Translations under genes and position numbers: made by a program
The notes under the pieces: model-generated
Databases searched by the model: none
The model's input: the letters and a program-made list of their open reading frames with translations, nothing else
Told to the model about the DNA's origin: nothing
Part shown: positions 24,322 through 32,901 of the stretch, one piece after another
Numbering within the stretch: position 1 is the first letter of the stretch
Layout of the letters: each line of letters starts with the position of its first letter
From: Sutterella massiliensis
GTDB taxonomy: Bacteria > Pseudomonadota > Gammaproteobacteria > Burkholderiales > Burkholderiaceae_F
DNA: 64,000 bases
Direction of reading: 5' to 3'
Assembly: GCF_016899755.1 (NCBI RefSeq)
Contig: NZ_JACJJC010000005.1
Location: 62,001 to 126,000 of the forward strand

Positions 24322-24753
24322 ATGATCAGGTTCTATATCGTTCTACTGACGCTCGGCATCGGCGTCATGCAGTATCAGCTCTGGGCTGGTCCCTCGAGCT
24401 GGTTTCGGTATGTGGAAATGAAACGCGACCTTGCCGAGCAGCGCCTCGAAAACGATCGCCTGCGCGCGACGAACGAGGCGCTTGCCGCCGAGCTCTATTC
24501 GCTCGAGCACAATCAGGACGCGGTCGAAGCGCGTGCGCGCTACGAGCTCAACATGATCAAGCCCGGCGAGCGACTCTTTCGCGTCGAAAGCGTTGAAGAC
24601 GTGCGCCGCGGCGGCCGACAGAGCGAACCGATTCCGCAGCTGCAGGTTGACGTGAAGCCCGGTTCGGCGCCGACCTTCGAACCGAAGAAGTCGGACCTCT
24701 ACCACGCGCCGAAGAATCAGCGCGCGCCCAAAGCGCGCGATCGACGCGAGTAG
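24322..24753 (+). CDS. ftsB: cell division protein FtsB
   Basis: A small bitopic division protein that joins FtsL and FtsQ at the septum. A single membrane helix lies near residues 2-20 (MIRFYIVLLTLGIGVMQYQL). A coiled coil follows (YVEMKRDLAEQRLENDRLRA) and then the conserved ARYELNMIKPGERLFRV. The tail after residue ~95 is longer and more disordered than in E. coli (143 against about 103 residues), rich in Pro, Lys and Arg. The position right after eno is the classical place for ftsB. Confidence 0.92.
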   Translation: MIRFYIVLLTLGIGVMQYQLWAGPSSWFRYVEMKRDLAEQRLENDRLRATNEALAAELYSLEHNQDAVEARARYELNMIKPGERLFRVESVEDVRRGGRQSEPIPQLQVDVKPGSAPTFEPKKSDLYHAPKNQRAPKARDRRE

Positions 24754-24770
24754 TACGTTGCGCCAAAAAC

Positions 24771-24814
24771 GAAAAAACGCCCGAGAAGCGATGAAGCCTC
24801 TCGGGCGAACTTTT
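24771..24814. terminator. bidirectional terminator ftsB / hslO
   Basis: Stem CGCCCGAGA/TCTCGGGCG with A-rich sequence on the left and a T run on the right, lying between converging genes. Confidence 0.88.
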
Positions 24815-24847
24815 TTGTCCGATTGAACAACCGCCGGAGGTGAGCGA

Positions 24848-25750
24848 TCAGTTGTCCTTTTCCTCGGTCTTGCGGCCGAAGATGGCGGCGACGTCGACCT
24901 CGTCGAACGTTTTTTCCTTGCCGCAGAAGTCGCACGTGATCGTGAACTTGCCGCCCTGCGCGCGCAGGATTTCGCGGATTTCGGCTTCACCCACGGAGCG
25001 CACGATGTTCTCGAACCGTTCGTCGGTGCAGGTGCACCGGAAGACAGGGTTCGCCTCGAACGTGACGAGCGGCGACTCTTCCCAGAAGAGACGGCGATTC
25101 ACATCCTCGGGGCGCAGCGTGAGAAGTTCTTCGCTCTTGACGGTTTCGGCAAACATGCGAAGACGCGACCAACCCTCCGGATCGTAGTCTTCAGGAAGCT
25201 GGCCGCCCGTGGCTGGCATCTTCTGCAGCATGACGCCGCCCGCAGCCACATCGTCGGCAGCAAGGCGCAGAACGGTCTCCACCTGTTCGGATTGTGCAAA
25301 GTACGCTTCAAGCGCTTCGGCAAGCGTCGCACCCGCGAGCGGCACCACGCCCTGGTAGGGCTGCTGATCGCGCGTTCGGCCGGTCATGTCGAGAATGAAG
25401 GCGCATCGGCCGCGCCCCGTCTTGTTGACGAGGTCGGCAAGCGTCGCGTTCGGGTCGATGTCGCCGGCGTTGTCGCGCATGCGTACGGTGACGCGGTAGG
25501 AGAGGTCCTTGCGCACTTCCACGACAAGGAGCTTCACCGGGCCGTCGCCCGCAATCTGCAGCTGCACCGTGCCGTCGAATTGAAGTGCGGCGGCGGCGAG
25601 AAGTGCCGCGGCAGCGGCTTCGCCCGCCAAGCGGCGCGCCGCCACGGGGAGCGCCTGGTGTTCGAGCGCCTGCGCGAGGGACCCGTGCAGCGCAACGGTT
25701 TCGCCGCGCACGTTGGCGCGGGAGAAAAGAAGCTTTTGAATTTCGTCCAT
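24848..25750 (-). CDS. hslO: redox-regulated chaperone Hsp33
   Basis: A cytosolic holdase turned on by oxidative stress. The 300 residues show the N-terminal domain with GDGPVKLLVVEVR and GRGRCAFILDM. The C-terminal zinc switch has CTC followed about 30 residues later by CDFC, the four Cys whose oxidation releases zinc and activates the protein. The tail is acidic. It is a single gene, divergent from the PHP phosphatase gene, with TACAAT upstream as a probable -10. Confidence 0.96.
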   Translation of the reverse strand: MDEIQKLLFSRANVRGETVALHGSLAQALEHQALPVAARRLAGEAAAAALLAAAALQFDGTVQLQIAGDGPVKLLVVEVRKDLSYRVTVRMRDNAGDIDPNATLADLVNKTGRGRCAFILDMTGRTRDQQPYQGVVPLAGATLAEALEAYFAQSEQVETVLRLAADDVAAGGVMLQKMPATGGQLPEDYDPEGWSRLRMFAETVKSEELLTLRPEDVNRRLFWEESPLVTFEANPVFRCTCTDERFENIVRSVGEAEIREILRAQGGKFTITCDFCGKEKTFDEVDVAAIFGRKTEEKDN

Positions 25751-25785
25751 GCTGATGCGTTAGAGAAACCATTGATTTGGCGAGC

Positions 25786-25791
25786 ATTGTA
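25786..25791 (-). promoter_or_regulatory. putative -10 element of hslO
   Basis: TACAAT on the minus strand 36 bases before the hslO ATG. The matching -35 position is weak. Confidence 0.35.
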
Positions 25792-25978
25792 GCCTTTCGC
25801 TTCAGAGTCGGCGGGGCTCAGGGAACGAATGAGCGGCCGATCGTTGCGACGGCAAAAATAGAAAAGGACGGGGCGTCCGGGCAGAGCGGTAAATCGTGTC
25901 GCTCGCCGCGCGGTTTTGTACACTTTCTCGGTTGAGTAAACCAAGAACAACACATCGATGGATTTTGAGGAGGCTGCC

Positions 25979-26833
25979 ATGCCGGTCGACATGCACATGC
26001 ATTCCAATGCGTCCGACGGCGCGCTGAAGCCCGCCGAGCTTGTCGGGCTTTGCGCTCGGCAGGGCATCCGGCTCATGAGTCTCACGGACCACGACACAAT
26101 GGCGGGAACGGCTGCCGCGCGGGACGCCGCCAAGGCGCTCGGCATCGAATTCGTGACGGGCGTGGAGGTTTCGACGCTCTGGGGCGGTCAGACGATTCAC
26201 ATCGTGGGCTACGGGATCGATCCAGAAAGTCCGGGTGTTGCCGCGTTCTTTGCCGATGTTTCGAAAAAGCGCGAGGCGCGCGGCCGCGAGATGGGCGCCG
26301 CCTTTGAAAAACTCGGCATGCCCGGGGCTTTCGAAGGCGCCGTGAAGCTCGCGGGCGGCAGTACCGACAATCTCTCGCGCACGCATTTCGGGCTCTGGCT
26401 TCTCGAAAAGGGCTACATCCGCGTCTACCAGGAGGCGTTTGACAAATACCTGAGCCGCGGGCGCCCCTGCAGCGTCGACGTTGCCTGGCCGAGCATTCCC
26501 GAAGCACTCGACTTCATTCGCGCCGAAGGCGGTACGGCCGTATTAGCGCACCCGGGCCGCTATAAGTACGCGAGCGCTTGGGAGGAGACGGCGCTCCTTG
26601 AGACGTTTCAGGGCGCGGGCGGCACGGCGATCGAAGTCACTTCGGGTTCTCAAGGCGAAAAAGCGAACGTTCACTTCGCCGAAGTCGCCCGTCAGATGGG
26701 TTTTTTGGCAAGTACAGGCTCGGACTGGCACAGTCAGCGCTCCAAGCGGCCGATGCCAGGCGAGCAGCCGCCGATTCCGCACGATCTGCGCCCCGTCTGG
26801 ACGCTCTGGGGCTACCCGACGAGCTTTGACTGA
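25979..26833 (+). CDS. PHP-domain phosphoesterase (RNase AM / 3',5'-nucleotide phosphatase type)
   Basis: A 284-residue metal-dependent phosphoesterase of the YciV/RnaM group, which trims RNA 5' ends and degrades nucleoside 3',5'-bisphosphates. The PHP motifs are VDMHMHSNASDG, LTDHDT, an internal GVEVS, AHPGRY and GSDWH, supplying the metal ligands. The inner ATG is chosen because GAGGAGG ends 5 bases before it. It heads a plus-strand run with the M50 protease and methyltransferase genes, though the 139-base gap to the next gene may hold another promoter. Confidence 0.88.
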   Translation: MPVDMHMHSNASDGALKPAELVGLCARQGIRLMSLTDHDTMAGTAAARDAAKALGIEFVTGVEVSTLWGGQTIHIVGYGIDPESPGVAAFFADVSKKREARGREMGAAFEKLGMPGAFEGAVKLAGGSTDNLSRTHFGLWLLEKGYIRVYQEAFDKYLSRGRPCSVDVAWPSIPEALDFIRAEGGTAVLAHPGRYKYASAWEETALLETFQGAGGTAIEVTSGSQGEKANVHFAEVARQMGFLASTGSDWHSQRSKRPMPGEQPPIPHDLRPVWTLWGYPTSFD

Positions 26834-26972
26834 GACTCGTCGCTCGGATTCGTCAACGATCTGAAACGCGTGTTTTCCGTTTGCAACAAGTTTGCGGACA
26901 TTGCGGGTGCCGCGGCACAGCTAGAATCGAAAGCCATACCGTTTATTGCCTAATCAAGGATTTTTTCCAGAG

Positions 26973-27629
26973 ATGGACTCTTTTGCCCATGCCGTGCAGC
27001 TCGTCTGCGTTTATGCAATTCCGCTCATCTTCGCCATCACGCTGCACGAAGCGGCGCACGGCTGGATGGCGGCGAGGCTCGGCGACAAAACGGCCGTTGC
27101 GCTCGGCCGCGTAACGCTCAATCCTCTGGCGCACATCGACCCTGTCGGCACGATTGCGGTGCCCGGTGCCCTTCTTCTCATGAGTGCCATGACTGGGGGC
27201 GGCGGACTTCTCTTCGGCTGGGCCAAGCCCGTGCCCGTCAATCCGAACCGTTTTCGCAGCTACCGCTCCGGCATGATGCTTACGGCAGCCGCGGGCCCGA
27301 TTTCCAATCTCCTCCAGATGATGCTCTGGGCGCTGCTTCTCAAGGTGTTCCTCATTGCGGGCATTTACGAGAAGTTTCTGATTTCGGTCTGCACGGCGGG
27401 CATCAGCGTCAATTTGATGCTGATGGCTTTCAACCTCATCCCGATTCCGCCGCTCGACGGCGGACGCATCGTTTCGGGGCTGCTGCCCTACCGGGCAGCA
27501 GCGGCGTTTGATCGGATCGAACCCTACGGCATGATCATTCTGCTTGTGCTGATGGTGGGCGGGGGCTTGAGCTTCTTTGTGCGCCCGTTCCTGATGTTCG
27601 GGCAGATGGTTGTCGAGCTTCTCATTTGA
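26973..27629 (+). CDS. site-2-protease family (M50) membrane metalloprotease
   Basis: A 218-residue polytopic membrane protein of the rhomboid-unrelated M50 family, the small single-domain type without PDZ or CBS domains. The zinc motif HEAAH is in the second segment (ITLHEAAHGWMAARLG). NPLAHIDPVGT follows, and the third ligand region is FNLIPIPPLDGGR. The inner ATG is preferred because the outer frame extension has no ribosome site. It overlaps the frame of the next gene closely, which suggests an operon. Substrates of this subgroup are generally unknown. Confidence 0.9.
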   Translation: MDSFAHAVQLVCVYAIPLIFAITLHEAAHGWMAARLGDKTAVALGRVTLNPLAHIDPVGTIAVPGALLLMSAMTGGGGLLFGWAKPVPVNPNRFRSYRSGMMLTAAAGPISNLLQMMLWALLLKVFLIAGIYEKFLISVCTAGISVNLMLMAFNLIPIPPLDGGRIVSGLLPYRAAAAFDRIEPYGMIILLVLMVGGGLSFFVRPFLMFGQMVVELLI

Positions 27630-27640
27630 CGGAGGCCCGG

Positions 27641-28237
27641 GTGGCAATCGAAGAAAACGATAGTAAGGACTCGCTACTCTGTCATTGCGACGCGATGATG
27701 CGTCCGTCGGCCTGGGTGATGCGTTTTGCGGGGCTGCTGCCGCGCCGTGCGCATGTGCTGGACGTTGCCTGCGGCGAAGGGCGCCACACGGCCTATTTCG
27801 CACTTCGCGGGGCGCGTGTCACGGCCGTCGACATCGATCTGCACGCAATCGAGCCGCTTGCGGGCGCTCCGGGCATCACGCTCGAGTGCCGCGACCTCGA
27901 AAAGGAACCCTGGCCCTACGCGGACGAAGCGTTCGATGCGATCGTCGTCACGAACTACCTTCATCGACCGCATTTCGAGCACTACATGCGCTCGTTGCGC
28001 CCGGGCGGCGTTTTCATCATGGAGACCTTCACCAAAGCCAACGGCCTCATCTGGGGACGTCCGCGAAACCCGGCGCACTACCTTTTGGAGCGAGAGCTTC
28101 TTATGCTCACGCCCGCAGAAGCGCATATCGTTGCCTACGAAGAAGGCATGACGACCGAAGATCACGCCGTCGCGCGCATCGTCTGGACAAAGCCCGCGGA
28201 CGCGGAACCGTACGGACAGCCGCTCGGCACGCGATAA
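27641..28237 (+). CDS. class I SAM-dependent methyltransferase
   Basis: 198 residues with a Rossmann methyltransferase fold: VLDVACGEGRHTAYFAL (SAM-binding motif I), VTAVDIDLHAIE (motif II), then FDAIVVTNYLHRP and LRPGGVFIMETF. This is the TehB/UbiE-like small methyltransferase pattern; the acceptor is unknown. A GTG start is chosen, with GGAGG six bases upstream, 11 bases behind the protease stop. The outer TTG that overlaps the previous stop lacks a site. Probably one transcript with the protease gene. Confidence 0.85.
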   Translation: MAIEENDSKDSLLCHCDAMMRPSAWVMRFAGLLPRRAHVLDVACGEGRHTAYFALRGARVTAVDIDLHAIEPLAGAPGITLECRDLEKEPWPYADEAFDAIVVTNYLHRPHFEHYMRSLRPGGVFIMETFTKANGLIWGRPRNPAHYLLERELLMLTPAEAHIVAYEEGMTTEDHAVARIVWTKPADAEPYGQPLGTR

Positions 28238-28334
28238 ATTCGCAGTTTCGAGCACAAAAGGCCGTGCGGCTCTTTGCTAAAATTTCAAAATTGCCTCCGG
28301 CAGGGCCGGATATTGTTTTTCAGGAATCAATTCA

Positions 28335-29510
28335 ATGACCAAGCTTTCGCTTCGTCTCGCTGTGCTTGCCGCCGCCGCGACCGCGGTCTCCGGCTGCTCC
28401 GTTCTCGGCATCGACTTCACCGACGAGAAGGTGCAGTACGAATCGTCGAACTCCCGCGCCAACCTCGAAGTGCCGCCCGATCTCACGCCGATCGGCAACG
28501 ACAACCGATTCGCCGTTCCGTCGCGCACGACCGTCGTGAGCGCCAACGCCGAAGCGGCGCGTCAGCAGGCAGCGGCCGCTCAGAGCAACACACCCGTTGG
28601 CAGCGAAATCGTGCCCGCCACTGTGACCGTCAAGGTGATGAAGGAAGGCACGGACCGCTGGCTGCGCGTCAATGCCAAGCCTGAAGAACTCTGGCCCGTG
28701 GTGCAGGACTTCTGGCCCTCCGTGGGCCTTGTCGTGAAGGCGCAGGACGCCAAGACGGGCTACATGGAAACGGAATGGGCTGAAAACAAAGCGAAACTCC
28801 CGCAGGACATCATTCGCCGCACGGTCGGCAAGGTGCTTGACTTCGCCTATTCGACGGGTGAGCAGGATCAGTACCGCGTCCGCATGGAGCGCAACGACGA
28901 TTCGACGACCGACATCTACATCACGCATCGCTCGATGGTCGAAGTCGTGACGGGTGCTCAGAACGACTCGACCGTCTGGCAGCCTGGTCCGAACGATCCC
29001 ACAATGGAAGCCGAAATGCTGCAGCGCCTTGCGCTTCGCATCGATGCCGAATTTAATCCGAATGCTTCGGGCAAGGCTGAAGAAGCGCTGGCCGAACAGA
29101 TTAAGCAGGATCTGCAGCCCGAACCCGTGCCCGCGAAGAGCCGCATTGTCAACGGCGCCGACGAAAAGGTGCAAGCCGTCGAACTCTTCGAGCCCTACGA
29201 TCGCGCCTGGCGTACCGTCGGCCTCGTCATCGACCGCATGGGCTTCGAGCTCGTCGACCGCGACCGCGTTGCGGGCTACTACCTCGTGCGCTATCTCGAT
29301 CCGACGTACGAACAGAAGAAGAAGGAAGAGCAGGGCTTCTTCACGAATCTCTTCGGTTCCGACAAGGCGATCGATGCGCCCAACTACCGCATCCATCTTG
29401 CCGACGAAGGCGCCAATACCCGCATTACGGTGCAGGACGGCGACGGCAATCCCGATCCCACGGGTGTTGCGCCGAACATTCTGACGCTCTTGGCCGAACA
29501 GCTTCGCTGA
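28335..29510 (+). CDS. bamC: outer membrane assembly lipoprotein BamC
   Basis: Lipoprotein of the BAM complex that folds outer-membrane proteins. The signal peptide ends in the lipobox AVSGC (Cys21). The mature start contains YESSNSRANLEVPPDLTP, the long unstructured segment of BamC that lies on BamD. Two helix-grip domains follow: WLRVNAKPEELWPVVQDFW, and a second around AWRTVGLVIDRMGFELVDRD. The 391 residues fit the family. The usual neighbour dapA is not here. A terminator lies behind. Confidence 0.92.
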   Translation: MTKLSLRLAVLAAAATAVSGCSVLGIDFTDEKVQYESSNSRANLEVPPDLTPIGNDNRFAVPSRTTVVSANAEAARQQAAAAQSNTPVGSEIVPATVTVKVMKEGTDRWLRVNAKPEELWPVVQDFWPSVGLVVKAQDAKTGYMETEWAENKAKLPQDIIRRTVGKVLDFAYSTGEQDQYRVRMERNDDSTTDIYITHRSMVEVVTGAQNDSTVWQPGPNDPTMEAEMLQRLALRIDAEFNPNASGKAEEALAEQIKQDLQPEPVPAKSRIVNGADEKVQAVELFEPYDRAWRTVGLVIDRMGFELVDRDRVAGYYLVRYLDPTYEQKKKEEQGFFTNLFGSDKAIDAPNYRIHLADEGANTRITVQDGDGNPDPTGVAPNILTLLAEQLR

Positions 29511-29591
29511 GGCTGAGGCGGTGCGCGCCGAGTGCGCTCGTCCGCCCCGAAAGGGGGCGGGAGGGCGTTGGGCGGCGCGCGCAAAACGCAT

Positions 29592-29643
29592 AAAAACTGC
29601 CGGGTGAGAGCGCCTTGTCGCGCGACTTGCCCGGCATTTTTCT
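29592..29643 (+). terminator. rho-independent terminator of bamC
   Basis: Stem TGCCGGG/CCCGGCA (29598-29604 and 29630-29636), with A5 before and T5 behind. Confidence 0.75.
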
Positions 29644-29663
29644 TCTGTTCGAGGAACCGCATT

Positions 29664-30380
29664 ATGAGCGTCGCACTGAACGAAGTGCTCACGATATCGC
29701 CCGCAGGGCGCGCTTCGAGAGAGGCGTACTGGCTCTCGCTCTTTGCCGCGTTTGCGCTCATGGGCGCGAGTTTCGTCGTGTTCGGGTTTTCGCCTGCAGC
29801 GGCTTCCTTCATGGGCTTTGAAGCGGCGCCCGTGGCCGAGCCCGTCGGTATTGCACTGAGCTTTTTAGGCGGCGTGCTTTTGCTGCTTTCGGTGGCGCTA
29901 CTCGCGACCGCGGTCGTGCGGCGTTTGCACGACCTTGCTACGAGCGGCTGGGCGGCACTCTTTCTTCTTATTCCCGTTGTCAACGTCCTCGTGCTTATCG
30001 CACTCGGCCTTGTGCGCGGCACGAGCATGAACCGCTTCGGGCCCGATCCGCTCACGATCCCGACGCTTGACCGGGAAGCGTACCGAAAGGCCAAACAAAT
30101 CGGCGAACGTATGCGTGAGGAGACGGTTGAGGCGAGCAGTTCACCCGAGTCGCTCGAGCCCTCCCTGCAGTCCTCGATGGGAGCCGAGACCCCTGCCGCA
30201 TCCGTTTCGCCTGCCGAGCGCCTTTATGAAATCGCGCGCGTTCAATGCATGGACGAGAACACGTCGATTCGCTTGCAGGTGAAGGTCGGCACGGTCGAAA
30301 AGCTTCGCAAGCTTCTCAAGAAGGGCCGCATCACCGAAGCGGAATTCCGGACGTGGAAGCTGCGAATCATGTCGCTTTGA
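29664..30380 (+). CDS. DUF805-family membrane protein with C-terminal SHOCT-like domain
   Basis: 238 residues. A DUF805 membrane part covers about residues 15-125, with opening PAGRASREAYWLSLFAAFAL and the hallmark VVRRLHDLATSGWAALFLLIPVVN. A charged, disordered linker rich in Ser, Glu and Pro follows. The last 30 residues, VEKLRKLLKKGRITEAEFRTWKL in part, resemble a SHOCT module, a short helical domain often attached to membrane proteins. Function is unknown. GAGGAA lies before the ATG. A second DUF805-like gene follows after 20 bases, so the pair is an operon. Confidence 0.75.
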   Translation: MSVALNEVLTISPAGRASREAYWLSLFAAFALMGASFVVFGFSPAAASFMGFEAAPVAEPVGIALSFLGGVLLLLSVALLATAVVRRLHDLATSGWAALFLLIPVVNVLVLIALGLVRGTSMNRFGPDPLTIPTLDREAYRKAKQIGERMREETVEASSSPESLEPSLQSSMGAETPAASVSPAERLYEIARVQCMDENTSIRLQVKVGTVEKLRKLLKKGRITEAEFRTWKLRIMSL

Positions 30381-30400
30381 GCGGGACGCCCAAAGGCAGA

Positions 30401-30895
30401 ATGCGATTCTTGACGGATGAGCGGCACATGATGCGGTACGACGCCTGCGAAGCATACGAGGGGGCGGCTGCGAAAAGCGCGGGTGCGCACGGGCTCACGC
30501 AGTGGCTCTTGTGGGTGCCGGCGCTTTTGGGCGCGCTCTTCATGCGGCTTTACTGGCCGCAGTGCCGCATCGGACGCGTGACGTTTGCCAAGGGGTTTGC
30601 GCTTTGGGCGCTCCTTGGGGTCGCAGGCTATTGGCTTCTCGACCCGATAGCGGACGCTGCCTGGATTTCCGACGAGACAATTGTCGCGATAGCCAAGACG
30701 CTTCCTTGGCTTACGGGGGCGTGGATGCTTGCACTCATGGCGCTTCTCGCGCGCCGCGCGCACGACTGGGGGCTTTCGGGCGCCTGGGCGCTACTCGCCG
30801 AAGTTCCCATCGCCAACCTCGTGCTTATTGCTGCGGCGCTCTTTCTGCCGGGTAGGCCCGAGGGGCGTCGTTGGCCGCAGGCAAGCGAGCTCTGA
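30401..30895 (+). CDS. small DUF805-like membrane protein
   Basis: 164 residues with about four hydrophobic segments. The pattern GRVTFAKGFALWALLG, then ARRAHDWGLSGAWALLAEVP and NLVLIAAALFLPG, matches the DUF805 layout of the gene before it, including the Arg-Arg-x-His-Asp turn. It lacks the SHOCT tail. AAAGG lies before the ATG. It is translated from the same message as the upstream paralogue. The function is unknown. Confidence 0.68.
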   Translation: MRFLTDERHMMRYDACEAYEGAAAKSAGAHGLTQWLLWVPALLGALFMRLYWPQCRIGRVTFAKGFALWALLGVAGYWLLDPIADAAWISDETIVAIAKTLPWLTGAWMLALMALLARRAHDWGLSGAWALLAEVPIANLVLIAAALFLPGRPEGRRWPQASEL

Positions 30896-30993
30896 GCGCG
30901 CGAGAATAAGACCATTGAGCAATTTTTCCGATCGTTGCGGCGCAGAAGCCCGCACGAGCACCAGATTCAATCAACGGGATTAGAAACAAGAAA

Positions 30994-31602
30994 ATGACGC
31001 AACAGCACGTTCAGAAGAACAAGCTCGTGACGCTTGCTGTCAAGATGGCAGACATGACCGGCAAGATTCTCGAAGAAACCGGCCCCGAAGGGATTACGTA
31101 CCTGCACGGGCACGGCGATATCTTCCCGAAGATCGAGGCTGCGCTCGAAGGACGCTTCCCGGGCGAAGGCTTCACGATTGCGCTCGAACCCGAAGACGCT
31201 TTCGGCGAATACGACGCGGACGCGATCCGCATGGTACCGCTTGAGCGGCTTGGCGATCCTGAAAGCGTCGTGCCGGGGCTGCAGTTTGACGAAGTGCCGG
31301 GCGAAGGCCCCGACGGCCGCATCTGGCGCATTACCGATGTCGCCGAAGGCGTGGCGATTCTCGAAGCCAATCACCCGCTCGCTGGCTGCGGCCTGCAGTT
31401 CGAAGTGAAGGTGATGTCGGTCGAAGACCCCTCGGGTGACGAAACCGGGACGGACGACGTGGTGGTGCCGGGCTTCCTCGGTCTCGCGGACAAAATCGTT
31501 TCCGAAGACGATGACGACGATCTGCCGTATGCGGTTGCGGCACAAGAACCCGACGACTCGTCGATGGCGCGTCTGGCGAAGCCGCCTCGCATCGTGCGTT
31601 AA
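30994..31602 (+). CDS. FKBP-type peptidyl-prolyl isomerase, SlyD-like
   Basis: A 202-residue isomerase/chaperone. The FKBP part has the short SlyD pattern: YLHGHGDIFPKIEAALEG, then EPEDAFGEYDADAIRMVP before the insert-in-flap domain, and HPLAGCGLQFEVKVMSV after it. Unlike E. coli SlyD, the tail has no His/Cys-rich metal-binding region. It is acidic (VSEDDDDDLP) and ends in a basic SMARLAKPPRIVR, so a role in nickel delivery is not supported. It is followed by a terminator. Confidence 0.88.
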   Translation: MTQQHVQKNKLVTLAVKMADMTGKILEETGPEGITYLHGHGDIFPKIEAALEGRFPGEGFTIALEPEDAFGEYDADAIRMVPLERLGDPESVVPGLQFDEVPGEGPDGRIWRITDVAEGVAILEANHPLAGCGLQFEVKVMSVEDPSGDETGTDDVVVPGFLGLADKIVSEDDDDDLPYAVAAQEPDDSSMARLAKPPRIVR

Positions 31603-31623
31603 ATCGCTTTTTCTGTTTGGACG

Positions 31624-31656
31624 AAGGCTCTTCCTGGAAAAGGGAGGGCCTTTTTT
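31624..31656 (+). terminator. rho-independent terminator of the SlyD-like gene
   Basis: 11-bp stem with wobble pairs (31624-31634 and 31642-31652), ending in six T. Confidence 0.8.
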
Positions 31657-31938
31657 CTGCACGGTAAAAGAGAGAAGCAGAAACGCCCGAGCCAGTGCTG
31701 AGAAAACAAATTCAAGCGCACCTTTGTGCACTTTTTGGGTCAAATGGTTCGATGAAATCTGGCCGAATAGTTTGTTTATTCTGATATTTCGCTAAATTTC
31801 AAATAGCTGTGTATAGATCAAGACGCGTCGACGAACTGCTGAAAAAACTTATGACAAGCGGAGCGCTCTTGGTAGAAGATCCAAAGCTGCCCGAAGTCTT
31901 AAAGACGGTTTCGTAGCCATAGCGTCGATAGAAATGCT
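31657..31938. other. AT-rich gap with an unrecognised coding scrap
   Basis: With the terminator this is a 336-base gap. A plus-strand frame around 31808-31915 would read VDELLKKLMTSGALLVEDPK and end shortly after, with no start or ribosome site. It looks like the tail of a lost gene. No family was recognised. Confidence 0.35.
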
Positions 31939-32853
31939 TCAAGCCGGCTCTTCGGCAAATCGGTCGGCCCAGCACCGCAGTGCTTCGCGATGAAATGCTT
32001 CGATGGAGTCGGCGCCGATCCGTTCGAACCCGAGATGAACGAACGCGCGCTCGAGTTCACCCAAGAGATCGTCGTCGGCAAGCGGTGTTGCACCCTGCTG
32101 CTTGCTGAGTTTTTCGCCCCGATCGTTGAGAACGAGCGGGATGTGCATGTAGCGGGGCACCGGCGCGCCGAGCGCTTCATAGAGGAGGCACTGGCGCGGC
32201 GTGTTGTCGATGAGGTCGGCCCCGCGAACGATGTCCGTGATGCCTTCAAAGATGTCGTCGACGACGACGGCCAGCTGATACGCCCAAAGGCCGTCTGCGC
32301 GCTTCAGAACGAAGTCGCCCACGGCCTTTTCCACATTCTGCGTATAGGGGCCGGCGAGTCTGTCGACAAAGGTGACATCTCGATCGGGTACGCGAAAGCG
32401 CCAGGCACGTGCTTCGCGTCCGCCCGTACCCCCGCGGCAGGTGCCGGGATAAACGCCCTCAGGGAGTCCAAGCGCCTGCGCCGCCGCACGAATTTCCTTT
32501 CGCGAACACGCGCATCCGTAGACGGCGCCCTTGGCCTTCAAGTCCTCGAAGACCGCAGCGTAAGCGTCGAGTCTGTCGTGCTGCCAGAGTACGGGACCGT
32601 CCGAAGGCATGCCAAGGCGCTCGAGCGTGCGCAGTATGTCTTCGCCTGCTCCCGGAATATCGCGCGGCGGATCGATGTCTTCAATGCGAATCAGCCAGCG
32701 GCCGCCCGCCGCATGCGCATCCAATCGGCTTGCGAGCGCCGCAGCGAGGCTCCCACGGTGCAGGCGGCCGGTGGGTGAGGGCGCAAAACGTCCGCAATAG
32801 GGACGAAGGGGCGTCAACGCTTCTTGGGATGCGGAAGTGGGCATGCTCGGCAT
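31939..32853 (-). CDS. gluQ: glutamyl-Q tRNA(Asp) synthetase
   Basis: A truncated glutamyl-tRNA synthetase paralogue that attaches glutamate to queuosine in tRNA-Asp. The catalytic domain only is present: GRFAPSPTGRLHRGSLAAAL (HIGH-type motif as HRGS), RIEDIDPPR, and the KLSKQQGA loop. The zinc-type set CACSRKE ... GVYPGTC is typical of GluQ and distinguishes it from GltX. The 304 residues lack an anticodon-binding domain, as expected. Two ATGs three codons apart cannot be separated. It diverges from the MFS gene with a 48-base gap. Confidence 0.93.
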   Translation of the reverse strand: MPSMPTSASQEALTPLRPYCGRFAPSPTGRLHRGSLAAALASRLDAHAAGGRWLIRIEDIDPPRDIPGAGEDILRTLERLGMPSDGPVLWQHDRLDAYAAVFEDLKAKGAVYGCACSRKEIRAAAQALGLPEGVYPGTCRGGTGGREARAWRFRVPDRDVTFVDRLAGPYTQNVEKAVGDFVLKRADGLWAYQLAVVVDDIFEGITDIVRGADLIDNTPRQCLLYEALGAPVPRYMHIPLVLNDRGEKLSKQQGATPLADDDLLGELERAFVHLGFERIGADSIEAFHREALRCWADRFAEEPA

Positions 32854-32901
32854 AAACTGAAAGCTTCGGAAACCTTTGCATTCTAAGGAAGCAGCGTCTT
32901 G

